Source of the DNA: Vibrio furnissii CIP 102972
GTDB taxonomy: Bacteria; Pseudomonadota; Gammaproteobacteria; Enterobacterales; Vibrionaceae
Direction of reading: 5' to 3'
Length of the DNA stretch: 64,000 nt
Assembly: GCF_000176175.1 (NCBI RefSeq)
Contig: NZ_ACZP01000014.1
Coordinates: 620,001-684,000, forward strand
In this document: positions 25,620 through 35,219 of the stretch, piece by piece
How the letters are laid out: every line of letters starts with the position of its first letter
How positions within the stretch are numbered: position 1 is the first letter of the stretch
Notes under the pieces: generated by a model
Seen by the model: the letters and a program-made list of their open reading frames with translations, nothing else
Database searches by the model: none
What the model was told of the DNA's origin: nothing
Translations under genes and position numbers: made by a program

Positions 25620-26927
25620 TTAGAACCAAATCTCGGCTTCAACACCAAAGCGAGTTTCGTCGCCTTTTGCATCGTTGCTCCAACCGTAGTTATCTTCACT
25701 TGATTTCATGTAAGTAACGTAAGGTTTGATTTGTGGACGACCAAAGTAATCCGCGTTCACAGTGAATACTGGTGCAATCGTCGCGGTGTAGAAACTGGTG
25801 TCTGCTTTTTCACGACCCCAATCCGAACCGTTACCCAAGCTTTCTACTGCGTAAGTCAGCGTGGTTTCTAGACGGAAGTTCTCGTTGAATTTGTACGATG
25901 GTGTCGCACCAAAGAAGAAACGATCTACGCCATCCTCAGAACCCCAAACTTGGTCTTTCGTGTCGTTGTACAGTTTCCAGTACACCAACTCGGTACCAAT
26001 TTGTAGGTTATCGGTCACGTTCAGAACACCGTAAGAGGTCAAGAAAATAGACTCATCGTCTTTATCCCAACCGCCGTTCCATTGACCAAAGTTCACACCT
26101 TTAGTTGACGCAATACCTGAACCGTAAGTCAGTGCTGTGGTTGTCCAACCATCCAGACCGTAGTAGTCACGAGAATAAGTTACAGCCAGACCGTAGCCAT
26201 CTTTCGCCGTGCTATCTTCGTCTACGTTTTTACGCGACATGATTTTCGCGTCAAAGTCAAAGCGGCCGCTCAGCGCTTCCACACCGTAGTAGTACAGGTC
26301 AACCGAGGTCAATGTAGTACTGCTGCCATTGGCGTCAACATTGCCCAGTTTTGAGTTGTAGCTATCACCAGCATCTGCTGAGACAACAGCAATACCCATA
26401 TCTTTGTACTGAATACCGCCACCAACACCAGAAGATTGTTTCCAGAATTCTTTAGTAATGATACCAGCTTGACGGTTTAGGTAACGTTTACCAGCCCAAA
26501 TGCTCAAGCCTTCTGGGAAGTAAGAAAGATCGCCCAGTTCAACGTAAGCTTCTTTAAACTCAAGTTGACCTGATTCACCAAAACCTTCACTACCTGAAGA
26601 TGAAGTATAGAAACCACGGCCGCTACCTTCGTTGTTGCCGTATTCAGTCTTCAGAACGTATTTAGACCAAGCGCCATTGTCGTAGTTATCACCACGAGTG
26701 ACCGTAAATTCAACTTGGTTTGGGTTACCAGAAAATGAAGCACCAGCCGCACGGTAATCGCGACGATGTTCATACGATTCATTTAGGGCTAAAGATTGAC
26801 CTGCGTTATACAGTAAATGGCCGTATCCATTAATTTGCCAACCTTGATTTACTTTGTCTTCAGCAAAGCTGGAGCCAGCAGCCAAAGACGCAACCACTGC
26901 GGCAGCAATTACACTTACTTTTCTCAT
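25620..26927 (-). CDS. lamB: Maltoporin LamB
   Basis: Outer-membrane maltodextrin channel of 435 residues. A signal peptide (RKVSVIAAAVVASLAAGSSFA) precedes the mature N-terminus (EDKVNQGWQINGYGHLLYN). The sequence alternates as in an 18-stranded porin and ends in the aromatic VEAEIWF needed for barrel assembly. EFKEAYVELGDLSYFPEGLSIWAGKRY is the conserved LamB stretch including greasy-slide residues. The ATG at 26927 is preceded by GGAG; an upstream ATG at 26939 would add four residues outside the signal peptide. Adjacent MalT-like boxes suggest maltose control. Confidence 0.96.
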   Translation of the reverse strand: MRKVSVIAAAVVASLAAGSSFAEDKVNQGWQINGYGHLLYNAGQSLALNESYEHRRDYRAAGASFSGNPNQVEFTVTRGDNYDNGAWSKYVLKTEYGNNEGSGRGFYTSSSGSEGFGESGQLEFKEAYVELGDLSYFPEGLSIWAGKRYLNRQAGIITKEFWKQSSGVGGGIQYKDMGIAVVSADAGDSYNSKLGNVDANGSSTTLTSVDLYYYGVEALSGRFDFDAKIMSRKNVDEDSTAKDGYGLAVTYSRDYYGLDGWTTTALTYGSGIASTKGVNFGQWNGGWDKDDESIFLTSYGVLNVTDNLQIGTELVYWKLYNDTKDQVWGSEDGVDRFFFGATPSYKFNENFRLETTLTYAVESLGNGSDWGREKADTSFYTATIAPVFTVNADYFGRPQIKPYVTYMKSSEDNYGWSNDAKGDETRFGVEAEIWF

Positions 26928-27367
26928 TATAAACTCCATTTAGGGTGTATTAATCTCGCCCTCTCTCTCTGTTTCATCCTAAAAGGCAGAAATAAGATAC
27001 TGTCAAAAAGAGAGGTAAGATGGGACGAATCCCCAGTTGTTTCAACACTGTTAAGACTACTGAAATTGGGCAATGCTGACTTCCTCCACCCCTAAAATAT
27101 TGGGGGGGGATGAGAAAGGCGTAGATATTTTACCGTATGGTGTTTTTAAAGCCTCGATCACGGATTCGAGGGGGAGGCGCTTGTTCACTTCCGAGCATAT
27201 GGAATACAAAATGCATAATTGATCACTATTTCAACGCAATAACGTCATAAAAATGAAAGAAAATTACATGAAAAATTTTGTGACAGGGCTCTTGACCTAA
27301 GTCGGGCAAAGCCTTTTACTTAAAACGGTGGTTACTGCTGACTCAATAACAAAAACGACTGCTTACG
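26928..27367. other. Divergent control region lamB-malM / glgX
   Basis: A 440-base gap with no gene. It carries two facing MalT-like boxes (27083-27115, listed separately), further weak GGATGA cores such as one on the minus strand near 26975-26985, and a TGTGAC CRP half-site near 27279. This arrangement suits coordinated maltodextrin control of both directions (inference). Confidence 0.6.
27083..27115. promoter_or_regulatory. Pair of MalT-like boxes
   Basis: Minus strand GGGGTGGAGG (27083-27092) and plus strand GGGGATGAGA (27106-27115) resemble the MalT box GGGGA(T/G)GAGG in opposite orientations. They lie 156 bases from the lamB start and 253 from the glgX start. MalT binding is inferred from motif and neighbours. 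Confidence 0.5.
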
Positions 27368-29362
27368 ATGAAAACAACCTGCTCTCGCCCGTACCCTTTA
27401 GGTGCAACACTTGATCCAAATGGATGCAATTTTGCTGTGTATGCACCAGCAAATAAGGACCTGCTTTTGGCGCTGTTTCATGCCGATGGCAGTTATGAAA
27501 CTCACCCGCTCGACGGGGAATATGCCGGTATTCAGCACACCTACATTGAAGGCGTGAAAGCTGGGCAAAAATACGGATTTATCATTCATCACCAAGATGA
27601 ACTGCTGTACCTGTCCGATCCGTATGCGAAAGCATTGGATCAAAGCCTGACTTATGACGTTCCGTTTGATGCGGCCAGTAGTTTTGACCTCGCAAAATGC
27701 GTGGTGATCGACCCTGAATTTGATTGGCAAGACACGCCAAAACCCCTGCGTCCACGGGAAGAGATGGTGCTGTTTGAAACCCACGTAAAAGGTGTCACGA
27801 AGAAAAACCCGGATGTCGACGACGCACTGCAAGGCACTTACCTTGGCTTGGTGAGCGAATCGATGTTGGCGTTTTATCGTGAGCAGCACATCAACACGCT
27901 GCAATTGCTGCCAATCGCGGCCTGTATGCACGAACCGCATCTGCTGGAAATGGGCAAGGTGAACTATTGGGGTTACAACCCGTATGTGTTCATGGCCCCC
28001 GATCCACGTTATGCGCAACACGATGCGGTCACGGAACTCAAAACCACCATTCGTGAGCTGCACAAACAGGGCATCGAAGTGATTCTGGATGTGGTCTACA
28101 ACCACACCGCCGAAGGCGGGGAAGATGGGCCAATTTTCAACCTGAAAGCGCTCGATCCACACTATTACCTGCAACATGGATCCCATTTCGCCAATTTTAC
28201 CGGCTGTGGGAACACGCTCGATTTGTCTTACCAAGCGTCGTTAAACTTGGTGATGGACACCTTGCGTTACTGGGTGAGTGAATATCACATCGATGGTTTC
28301 CGTTTTGATTTGGCGGCAACATTGGGCCGAATCGGTGACGATTTCAGCCAAGACGCGGCGTTCTTTAAAGCCGTGGCACAAGACCCGGTGCTGCGTCAGG
28401 TGAAGCTGATTGCCGAACCTTGGGACATTGGCCCGAACGGGTATCAAGTGGGCAACTTCCCGTTTGGTTGGAACGAAACCAACGACAAATTGCGCGACAT
28501 CACACGCAGCTTCTGGCGCGGTGATCAAGGCTATTTAAAAGAGTTTGCCACACGCTTAATGGGCTCACGCGATCTCTACAGCGCAGCGAACTGGCCGTAC
28601 AAACTGACGGTCAACTACATCACCTACCACGACGGTTTCACGCTGCAAGATTTGGTGTCGTACAAGCACAAACACAACGAAGCCAATGGTGAGCAAAATC
28701 GCGACGGTCACGGTGACAACCGCTCCGACAACTACGGTGTGGAAGGGGAAACCGACAACATGGTGGTGCGCACCATTCGCGAACGCCAAAAGCGCAACTT
28801 CATGGCCAGTTTGTTGTTTGCGTTCGGTATTCCGCACATTCTCACCGCCGATGTGCTCTCACACACGCAGCAAGGCAATAACAACGCCTACTGTCAGGAC
28901 AACGACATCAGTTGGCTGGATTGGAGCACATCAGAGCGTAAATCCGACTTCAAAACCTGGCTGGCAGAGATGGTCGCGGCACGTCAAACGTACATGGTGC
29001 CGTTTATTCGCGCCTTCAGTGGCGAAGAGCGGAACTTCAACCGCATTTTCTGGCGCCGTGTCGACGGCAGCTTGATGGAGCATGACGATTGGAACCGCTT
29101 GTGTTCCGTGGCGCTGCACATTGGGATTGGTGAAGATGGCCAAGAGCTGTTGTATCTGATCAACCAAACCAACGCGCCCGCGCGTTTTACCTTGCCCAAT
29201 GATCGAGCGCAGGATTGGCACGTGATCTGTGATACCAACATGCGCAACATGCAACCGGATCATGCCGAAGGCGAAGTGCTGCAATTGCCAGTCTCGATGA
29301 CCATTTTGCATTATCAGCCGAAGAAAAAATGCCGCGCCCGCCCGGCCAAAGGAACCGCGTAA
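27368..29362 (+). CDS. glgX: Glycogen debranching enzyme (GlgX/isoamylase type)
   Basis: GH13 alpha-1,6-glucosidase of 664 residues (E. coli GlgX has 657). An N-terminal CBM48 domain (about 10-95; YPLGATLDPNGCNFAVYAP) precedes the catalytic barrel. GH13 regions are visible: VILDVVYNHTAEGG, DGFRFDLAAT with the nucleophile aspartate (about 312), LIAEPWDIG with the acid/base glutamate (about 347), and TYHDGFTLQDLV. It removes alpha-1,6 branches from glycogen or limit dextrins. No clear Shine-Dalgarno sequence precedes the ATG. Standing beside lamB rather than a glg operon, it may serve breakdown of imported maltodextrins. Confidence 0.93.
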   Translation: MKTTCSRPYPLGATLDPNGCNFAVYAPANKDLLLALFHADGSYETHPLDGEYAGIQHTYIEGVKAGQKYGFIIHHQDELLYLSDPYAKALDQSLTYDVPFDAASSFDLAKCVVIDPEFDWQDTPKPLRPREEMVLFETHVKGVTKKNPDVDDALQGTYLGLVSESMLAFYREQHINTLQLLPIAACMHEPHLLEMGKVNYWGYNPYVFMAPDPRYAQHDAVTELKTTIRELHKQGIEVILDVVYNHTAEGGEDGPIFNLKALDPHYYLQHGSHFANFTGCGNTLDLSYQASLNLVMDTLRYWVSEYHIDGFRFDLAATLGRIGDDFSQDAAFFKAVAQDPVLRQVKLIAEPWDIGPNGYQVGNFPFGWNETNDKLRDITRSFWRGDQGYLKEFATRLMGSRDLYSAANWPYKLTVNYITYHDGFTLQDLVSYKHKHNEANGEQNRDGHGDNRSDNYGVEGETDNMVVRTIRERQKRNFMASLLFAFGIPHILTADVLSHTQQGNNNAYCQDNDISWLDWSTSERKSDFKTWLAEMVAARQTYMVPFIRAFSGEERNFNRIFWRRVDGSLMEHDDWNRLCSVALHIGIGEDGQELLYLINQTNAPARFTLPNDRAQDWHVICDTNMRNMQPDHAEGEVLQLPVSMTILHYQPKKKCRARPAKGTA

Positions 29363-29700
29363 TCAGACAAAACACCGCATCCGCGGTGTTTTTTTATGCT
29401 GCCGTAGCCACACGGTTTACCGTGTTGTCATCGAATCTCAATTCCAATGCGCATATTTTCATCAGTTCAGGTTATACTAGCCACAGCTCGCGAAACAATC
29501 AGTTGCATATTTAAGTGGCCGCATTGCTTTCGCCATTTACCCGTTCACCTCACATCAACCCCAACAACGCGCGTTCGTGCCCGGGCTCATCGCCCCCTGC
29601 GGTGGCTTTCGGTCAAGACAACCGCCTTGGCGCAGCAAAGCCATGGCACGAATCAACACCATCACACGTACAAAGAACGGGACACCATAAAGGATGCTGC
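29363..29700 (+). other. 338-base gap between glgX and the ABC exporter
   Basis: Holds the glgX terminator (29368-29395) and a possible promoter whose -10 is TATACT at 29473-29478, giving a leader of about 215 bases for the exporter gene. Reading frames in the leader lack support. Confidence 0.5.
29368..29395 (+). terminator. glgX terminator
   Basis: Stem AACACCGC/GCGGTGTT with loop ATCC, then TTTTT. Confidence 0.9.
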
Positions 29701-31548
29701 ATGTATAAGAAGTTTGAAAGCTTTACCAAGGCTTTCCCCCAAGATGAACCCCAGCGCCCACCCAACACGCTGTGGGCATTCTGCCGTCACTACACCAAAG
29801 GGTACGAGAAGCCGCTGTTGATCATGGCGCTGCTCAGCACCACCATTGCCATCATCGAAGTGTCGTTGTTTGGTTTTATGGGCCAACTGGTCGACTGGCT
29901 CTCCACCAGCAACCCGGACACGTTTCTCGAAGAGAACCGGAACACGTTGATTGGGCTGTCATTGCTGCTGTTGGTGGGGATGCCGGTACTGGTGTCGATC
30001 TACTCGTTACTGATCCACCAAACCATGCTTGGCAACTATCCGATGTCGATTCGCTGGTTGGCACACCGCTACCTGCTGCGACAAAGTTTGTCGTTCTATC
30101 AGGATGAATTTGCCGGACGCATCGCCACCAAAGTGATGCAAACTGCGCTGTCTGTGCGCGAAACGGTGATGAAAACCCTGGATGTCTTCGTTTATGTCGC
30201 GGTCTATTTCACCGCCATGGTGGTGATGCTGGCGCAAGCGGATTGGCGTTTGATGATGCCCATGCTGCTGTGGCTCGCGGCCTATATTGCGATTCAAGTG
30301 CGCTTTGTGCCGAAGCTCAAACAAGTGTCGGCAGAACAAGCCGATGCGCGCTCGTTAATGACGGGCCGCATTGTCGACAGTTACACCAATATTGCGACCG
30401 TGAAACTATTCTCGCACAGTCGCCGAGAAACCGACTACGCCGAAGAAGGCATGGAAAGCTTTCTCGATACCGTGTACCGCCAAATGCGCTTAGTGACTGG
30501 GTTTAACATCTGGGTCGAAGTGGCGAACTACCTCTTGGTATTCACCATTGCGGCGATGTCGATTTATTTGTGGATGACCAGTGCGATCACCATTGGTGCG
30601 ATTGCGATTGCCATCAGTTTAGCGCTGCGTATCAACGGCATGTCGAAATGGATCATGTGGGAAGTCGGCGGCCTGTTTGAAAACATGGGCACCGTGGTCG
30701 ATGGCATGAACATGCTCTCCAAGCCGATCACCATTCAAGACCAACCTAACGCCAAAGCGCTGCAAGTGACCACTGGCGCGATTGAATTTGAGGACGTCAG
30801 TTTCCACTACGGTGAAAACAAAGGGGTCATCAACCACCTGAATTTGACCATCCACCCCGGCGAAAAAGTGGGGCTGGTTGGCCGTTCCGGTGCGGGTAAA
30901 TCGACGCTGGTCAATCTGCTGCTGCGTTTTCATGACGTGGAAAGCGGCACCATTCGCATTGATGGCCAAGACATCTCACAAGTGACTCAAGATTCACTGC
31001 GCAGTGAAATCGGCATGGTGACACAAGATACTTCGCTGCTGCACCGCTCAATTCGCGACAACATTTTGTACAGCAACCCCAATGCGTCGGAAGACGACGT
31101 GTTGCGCGCGACCAAGCAAGCACACGCGCACGAGTTTATCGAAACGCTGACCGACCCTTACGGCAACGTCGGGTACGATGCGCAAGTGGGGGAACGCGGC
31201 GTGAAACTGTCTGGCGGCCAACGCCAACGCATCGCGATTTCGCGCGTGCTGCTCAAAGATGCGCCGCTGCTGGTGCTGGATGAAGCGACCTCAGCGCTCG
31301 ACTCTGAAGTCGAAGCGGCAATTCAAGAGAGCCTGAATGAGCTGATGCAAGGCAAAACCGTGATTGCGATTGCGCACCGTTTGTCGACCATCGCCGCCAT
31401 GGACCGTTTGATCGTGCTCGACAAAGGCCAAATCGTCGAACAAGGCACGCACCAACAGCTGATCGACCAAAATGGCATCTACGCCCATTTGTGGGCGCAT
31501 CAGACCGGTGGGTTTATTGGCTGCGACGACGACATCAACGTCGCCTAA
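29701..31548 (+). CDS. ABC exporter half-transporter (fused membrane and ATPase domains)
   Basis: Inner-membrane ABC exporter of 615 residues. Six membrane helices (about 40-330) precede the nucleotide-binding domain with Walker A GRSGAGKST (about 396-404), the signature LSGGQRQR (about 502) and Walker B LLVLDEATSALD, then the switch histidine in IAIAHRLST. It should work as a homodimer or with an unlinked partner. The substrate (lipid, drug or peptide) cannot be read from the sequence. The ATG at 29701 has AAAGGA 8 bases upstream; the frame continues open to 29515 but without a start signal. Monocistronic. Confidence 0.92.
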   Translation: MYKKFESFTKAFPQDEPQRPPNTLWAFCRHYTKGYEKPLLIMALLSTTIAIIEVSLFGFMGQLVDWLSTSNPDTFLEENRNTLIGLSLLLLVGMPVLVSIYSLLIHQTMLGNYPMSIRWLAHRYLLRQSLSFYQDEFAGRIATKVMQTALSVRETVMKTLDVFVYVAVYFTAMVVMLAQADWRLMMPMLLWLAAYIAIQVRFVPKLKQVSAEQADARSLMTGRIVDSYTNIATVKLFSHSRRETDYAEEGMESFLDTVYRQMRLVTGFNIWVEVANYLLVFTIAAMSIYLWMTSAITIGAIAIAISLALRINGMSKWIMWEVGGLFENMGTVVDGMNMLSKPITIQDQPNAKALQVTTGAIEFEDVSFHYGENKGVINHLNLTIHPGEKVGLVGRSGAGKSTLVNLLLRFHDVESGTIRIDGQDISQVTQDSLRSEIGMVTQDTSLLHRSIRDNILYSNPNASEDDVLRATKQAHAHEFIETLTDPYGNVGYDAQVGERGVKLSGGQRQRIAISRVLLKDAPLLVLDEATSALDSEVEAAIQESLNELMQGKTVIAIAHRLSTIAAMDRLIVLDKGQIVEQGTHQQLIDQNGIYAHLWAHQTGGFIGCDDDINVA

Positions 31549-31555
31549 ACAAAAT

Positions 31556-31580
31556 GCCGGAGCCTCGCTCCGGCTCTTTT
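31556..31580 (+). terminator. Terminator after the ABC exporter gene
   Basis: Stem GCCGGAGC/GCTCCGGC with a 3-base loop, then TCTTTT, 7 bases after the stop codon. Confidence 0.85.
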
Positions 31581-31645
31581 CCCTGCGTGCAATTTCTCTT
31601 AAAATTCCGCTCACTTTTCTTTTAATCAACCTCAACGTTTTTGCT

Positions 31646-32350
31646 ATGAACAAAAGTCTTATCACCAATGTGATTGCCTTGGCTCTGCTCGGCGCCGGTT
31701 ATTCACTAGACAACACCTTTGCGTTTTACGCGGGTCTGTTTGCCTTCTCGGGCGCGATCACCAACTGGCTCGCGATCCACATGCTGTTTGAGAAAGTCCC
31801 GGGGCTGTATGGCTCGGGCGTTATCCCTGCGCGTTTTGAAGCGTTCAAAGCCGCCATCAAAACCCTGATGATGGAGCAGTTTTTCACTGAATCGAATATC
31901 GATCGTTTCTTAAACCAAGAGATGGTGGGCGACAAAACACTCAACTTGGAGCCGGTGATTGCCAAAGTGGATTTCAACCCCACATTTGATTCTTTGGTTG
32001 AGGTGATCAGCAACTCGTCGTTTGGCGGCATGTTGGCCATGTTTGGGGGTAGCGAAGCCCTGCAACCACTCAAGCAACCCTTTGTCGAGAAGATGCAAGA
32101 AGCCATGGTTGAGATGAGCCAAAGCGATAGTGTCAAATCCGCGCTGAAAGCGCAGTTAGAATCACCCGCGATGATGGGCGAGATTCAGGCCAATATCGAA
32201 AACATCATCGATCAACGCCTGAGTGAACTGACGCCCAAACTGGTCAAAGAGATGGTGCAGAAGATGATCAAAGAGCATTTGGGCTGGCTAGTGGTGTGGG
32301 GCGGCGTCTTCGGCGGCCTGATTGGCATCGCCTCGGCGTTCATTGCTTAA
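31646..32350 (+). CDS. DUF445 family membrane protein
   Basis: Protein of 234 residues with hydrophobic segments at the N-terminus (about 5-45, including FYAGLFAFSGAITNWLAIHMLF, typical of DUF445) and at the extreme C-terminus (WLVVWGGVFGGLIGIASAFIA). Between them is a helical soluble region. The GAITNWLAI motif and the amphipathic middle match the DUF445/YheB family of unknown function. The ATG at 31646 gives the family's N-terminus. It has its own terminator and is probably monocistronic. Confidence 0.88.
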   Translation: MNKSLITNVIALALLGAGYSLDNTFAFYAGLFAFSGAITNWLAIHMLFEKVPGLYGSGVIPARFEAFKAAIKTLMMEQFFTESNIDRFLNQEMVGDKTLNLEPVIAKVDFNPTFDSLVEVISNSSFGGMLAMFGGSEALQPLKQPFVEKMQEAMVEMSQSDSVKSALKAQLESPAMMGEIQANIENIIDQRLSELTPKLVKEMVQKMIKEHLGWLVVWGGVFGGLIGIASAFIA

Positions 32351-32387
32351 TCCGCCCTGACGGAGTCTGTTCTCGCTTTTTCCGCAT

Positions 32388-32416
32388 AAAAAATGGGCCT
32401 CAACGGCCCATTTTTT
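32388..32416. terminator. Bidirectional terminator DUF445 / PAP2
   Basis: Stem AAATGGGCC/GGCCCATTT with A and T tracts on both flanks, between convergent genes. Confidence 0.9.
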
Positions 32417-33174
32417 CATCTGGCTTGTGGCAACACTCGCCCGAGCAGTTTTTCCGCCAACGGATAGCGCCTTGGCACCACAAAATAGAGCACGCCCACC
32501 AGAATCGCCGCCCCCAGCAAATCAGCCGGACGATGCATCCCCAGCCACAATCGTGAGAAACCGATACTGGCGCTCCACATCAGCAACACCACCGCACTCG
32601 CGCGACGCTGCTGTTCTAACAAAATACCGCCAAAAAACGCCAAGCAGAGCGTGGCAAACACGGTATGACCCGATGGGAACGAATAGTCCGTTTCCTTCTT
32701 CCAGCTCTCGATGCGTGCCGGAGACACCTGATCGGCCATCTCATCCATCACCGCGAGTTGTTGCGATCTATCCAGCTTGTAGAAATGTTCCGGTGACGGC
32801 AAAATCAATGCCTGTGTCATCGCTTCCGTATACGGCCGCGGACTCTCCGTCATTTTCTTCAGGCCACTTTTCATTCCCACCGCCAGCACCAGCAGAATGC
32901 CCAGTTGTATCGCCTTATTGAGCCACTCGGCTTTCGTGGCGCGCACGCGCCAACCCGTCCAGAGCATCAAGAGGATCAGCGTGAGCAAAAACCCTTCCGG
33001 GCCCGCCGAGTGCGTCAACATCACCACTGCGCGCACGAGCGTTTCATTGGTGGGTTGCAGAAAATCCAGATTCATACACGCGGCCGAAATCGGCGCTAGA
33101 ATCAATACAAACAGCAATAACAGTGCTAAACCGGATTTCCGATCGTCTAATCGTTGTTTCAAAAACATGTCCAT
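32416..33174 (-). CDS. PAP2-family lipid phosphatase (PgpB-like)
   Basis: Inner-membrane phosphatase of 252 residues with about six hydrophobic segments. The three acid-phosphatase motifs are complete: KKMTESPRP (KxxxxxxRP), SFPSGHT (PSGH, about 168) and SRLWLGMHRPAD (SRxxxxxHxxxD, about 208-219). PgpB-type enzymes dephosphorylate phosphatidylglycerophosphate and undecaprenyl pyrophosphate at the periplasmic face. That second activity would supply the substrate of PopT elsewhere in this window (inference). Monocistronic. Confidence 0.92.
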   Translation of the reverse strand: MDMFLKQRLDDRKSGLALLLLFVLILAPISAACMNLDFLQPTNETLVRAVVMLTHSAGPEGFLLTLILLMLWTGWRVRATKAEWLNKAIQLGILLVLAVGMKSGLKKMTESPRPYTEAMTQALILPSPEHFYKLDRSQQLAVMDEMADQVSPARIESWKKETDYSFPSGHTVFATLCLAFFGGILLEQQRRASAVVLLMWSASIGFSRLWLGMHRPADLLGAAILVGVLYFVVPRRYPLAEKLLGRVLPQAR

Positions 33175-33274
33175 TCACCTCGCCACAGAGCCGGCAAGTG
33201 TAATGCAGGGGGCGAGGCCATGTATCAACCATCTGTCAAATTCAATGCAAATTCCGGTTACGACATGTGCCAAA

Positions 33275-33314
33275 TAAAAAACATCCCGGAAAGTGGCTTG
33301 AACTTTCCGGGATG
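33275..33314 (-). terminator. phoX terminator
   Basis: Long stem CATCCCGGAAAGT/ACTTTCCGGGATG, followed on the minus strand by TTTTTTATTTGG. Confidence 0.88.
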
Positions 33315-33341
33315 AATCAATGCAGACGGTTTCGTTTGCGA

Positions 33342-35219
33342 TTAGGCGCCGATCACGCCACCATCATCGCGCGTGATCATCATCACCGTAGAGCGCGGTT
33401 TGGTGCTGCCGCCGTCTGGGAAGTGCGACGGTGCGCCCTCTTCGCCCGGGTGCTGCACGCCCACAAACATGGTCTTGTGATCCGGCGAGAATGCTAGGCC
33501 AGTGATTTCACACGCCACAGGACCCGTCAAAAAGCGCTGCACTTCACCGGTGATCGGGTCGCCACACAGCATCTGGTTGTTACCTTGACCAGCAAAATCG
33601 CCTTTGTTGGAGTAATTGCCATCGGTCAGAATCCATAGGCGCCCTGCGTCATCAAACCCCAAACCATCCGGGCTGTTGAACATGTTGTTGGCATTGATGT
33701 TGTCGCTGCCCGCGTACAGGTCGCCATGATGCACCGTAGGGTTTCCGGCAATCAGGTACAAATCCCAGGCAAACATCTCCGCGGTGTGGTCGCCATGCAC
33801 TGGCATCCAGCGCAGAATTTGGCCGTAGTTGTTCTTGGCACGCGGGTTAGGGCCGCCCACCGGCTGGCCGTCTTTCACGCCACGGTATTTGTTGTTGGTT
33901 AAGGTGCAGAACACGTGTTGGTTGTCAGGGTGTACTGCAACCCATTCCGGACGGTCCATGGTTGTCGCGCCCACTTGCGTGGCTGCACGGCGGGCAAAAA
34001 TCAGCACTTCCGCTTGGTTTTTGAACCCATTTTCCGGCGTCAGGCCATTCTTGCCAAACGTCAGTTCAATCCAGCGTCCTTGGCCTTTCAGCTCTTTGTC
34101 CTGCATGTCGAATTTCGCAACCGACAGCGTGCCCTCATCAAGTAGCTTGCGGTTGGCCGCATCGTTGCCTTTCTGGTAACGGTTTTTCGACACAAAACGG
34201 TACAGGTGCTCACCGCGCTCGTCATCCCCCAAATACACGACCGCGTAGCCGTCGCTGTTGAGCGTGAAGGCTGCGTTTTCATGTTTGAAACGGCCTAACG
34301 CGGTGCGTTTCATCGGCGTTGAATCCGGGTTGTGCGGGTCGATTTCAACGATCCAACCAAAGCGGTTCGGCTCATTCGGGTTCTTGGTGACATCAAAACG
34401 CTCGTCGTGCTGATGCCAATGGTAATCACTCGGTTTGGCGGCGATGCCATAGCGTTTCTGGTCAGCGTTCACCGTGCCCTCTTCATTGGCCCCGAAGAAG
34501 TCATCGAAGTTCTCTTCACACGTCAGATACGTGCCCCAAGGCGTCTGACCGTTTGAACAGTTGTTAAATGTGCCCAGTGCCAGTGTCCCTTTAGGATCGG
34601 CCTTCGTTTTCAGCCATTCGCTGCCTGCCGCAGGACCCGTGATTGCCATCGGCGTATTGGCCGTAATACGGCGGTTACGCTGACCTTCACGGTCAATCAT
34701 CCACTTGCCATTCTTGCGCACAATTTCAACCACCGTCACACCGACTGCCGCCTGCGCTTTGCGCACGTCGTCCGCCGTCATCGCCGCGCCTTTGTGGTCG
34801 AACAGATATTCGTAGTTGGTGTATTCGTTGTTGATCGCCAGTACTGCGCGATCGTCACTGATAGGGAAGAAGCTCATGCCGTCGGTGTTGTCACCAAACT
34901 GACGCGCTTGCGCACGTGAATCTTGTTTACCGCTTTGGTCAAATGCAGGTGCATCAGCGAAAATCGGGTCACCCCATGACATCAAGGGAGTGGCTTTATA
35001 GCCTTTAGGGACCACCACCATGTCTGCCGTGGACGCAGGAACCGGTTCAAAGTTCAGCAAAGAGGATTGCGGTTTTGCAGCAACGGCTTTCGCAACAGGG
35101 TTTAAAGTCAGAAATGCGCCCGCACTCACCGCCGCGCTGCCCGCGAGGAAACGGCGGCGTGATAAACGCGCTTCAATCATTTCGCTAAACTGTGAATCTT
35201 TCTCATCACGGTTCCACAT
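33342..35219 (-). CDS. phoX: PhoX family alkaline phosphatase (DUF839), Tat-exported
   Basis: Periplasmic phosphatase of 625 residues. A twin-arginine signal SRRRFLAGSAAVSAGAFLTL (about 19-38) directs export of the folded metalloprotein. Conserved PhoX regions include AINNEYTNYEYLFDH, LTCEENFDDFF (cysteine/glutamate metal region), FGWIVEIDPHNP, FKHENAAF, and the C-terminal DGLGFDDAGRLWILTDG. PhoX enzymes use Ca2+/Fe3+ to release phosphate from organic esters and are made under phosphate starvation. A weak Pho-box-like element lies upstream. Monocistronic with a strong terminator. Confidence 0.93.
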   Translation of the reverse strand: MWNRDEKDSQFSEMIEARLSRRRFLAGSAAVSAGAFLTLNPVAKAVAAKPQSSLLNFEPVPASTADMVVVPKGYKATPLMSWGDPIFADAPAFDQSGKQDSRAQARQFGDNTDGMSFFPISDDRAVLAINNEYTNYEYLFDHKGAAMTADDVRKAQAAVGVTVVEIVRKNGKWMIDREGQRNRRITANTPMAITGPAAGSEWLKTKADPKGTLALGTFNNCSNGQTPWGTYLTCEENFDDFFGANEEGTVNADQKRYGIAAKPSDYHWHQHDERFDVTKNPNEPNRFGWIVEIDPHNPDSTPMKRTALGRFKHENAAFTLNSDGYAVVYLGDDERGEHLYRFVSKNRYQKGNDAANRKLLDEGTLSVAKFDMQDKELKGQGRWIELTFGKNGLTPENGFKNQAEVLIFARRAATQVGATTMDRPEWVAVHPDNQHVFCTLTNNKYRGVKDGQPVGGPNPRAKNNYGQILRWMPVHGDHTAEMFAWDLYLIAGNPTVHHGDLYAGSDNINANNMFNSPDGLGFDDAGRLWILTDGNYSNKGDFAGQGNNQMLCGDPITGEVQRFLTGPVACEITGLAFSPDHKTMFVGVQHPGEEGAPSHFPDGGSTKPRSTVMMITRDDGGVIGA

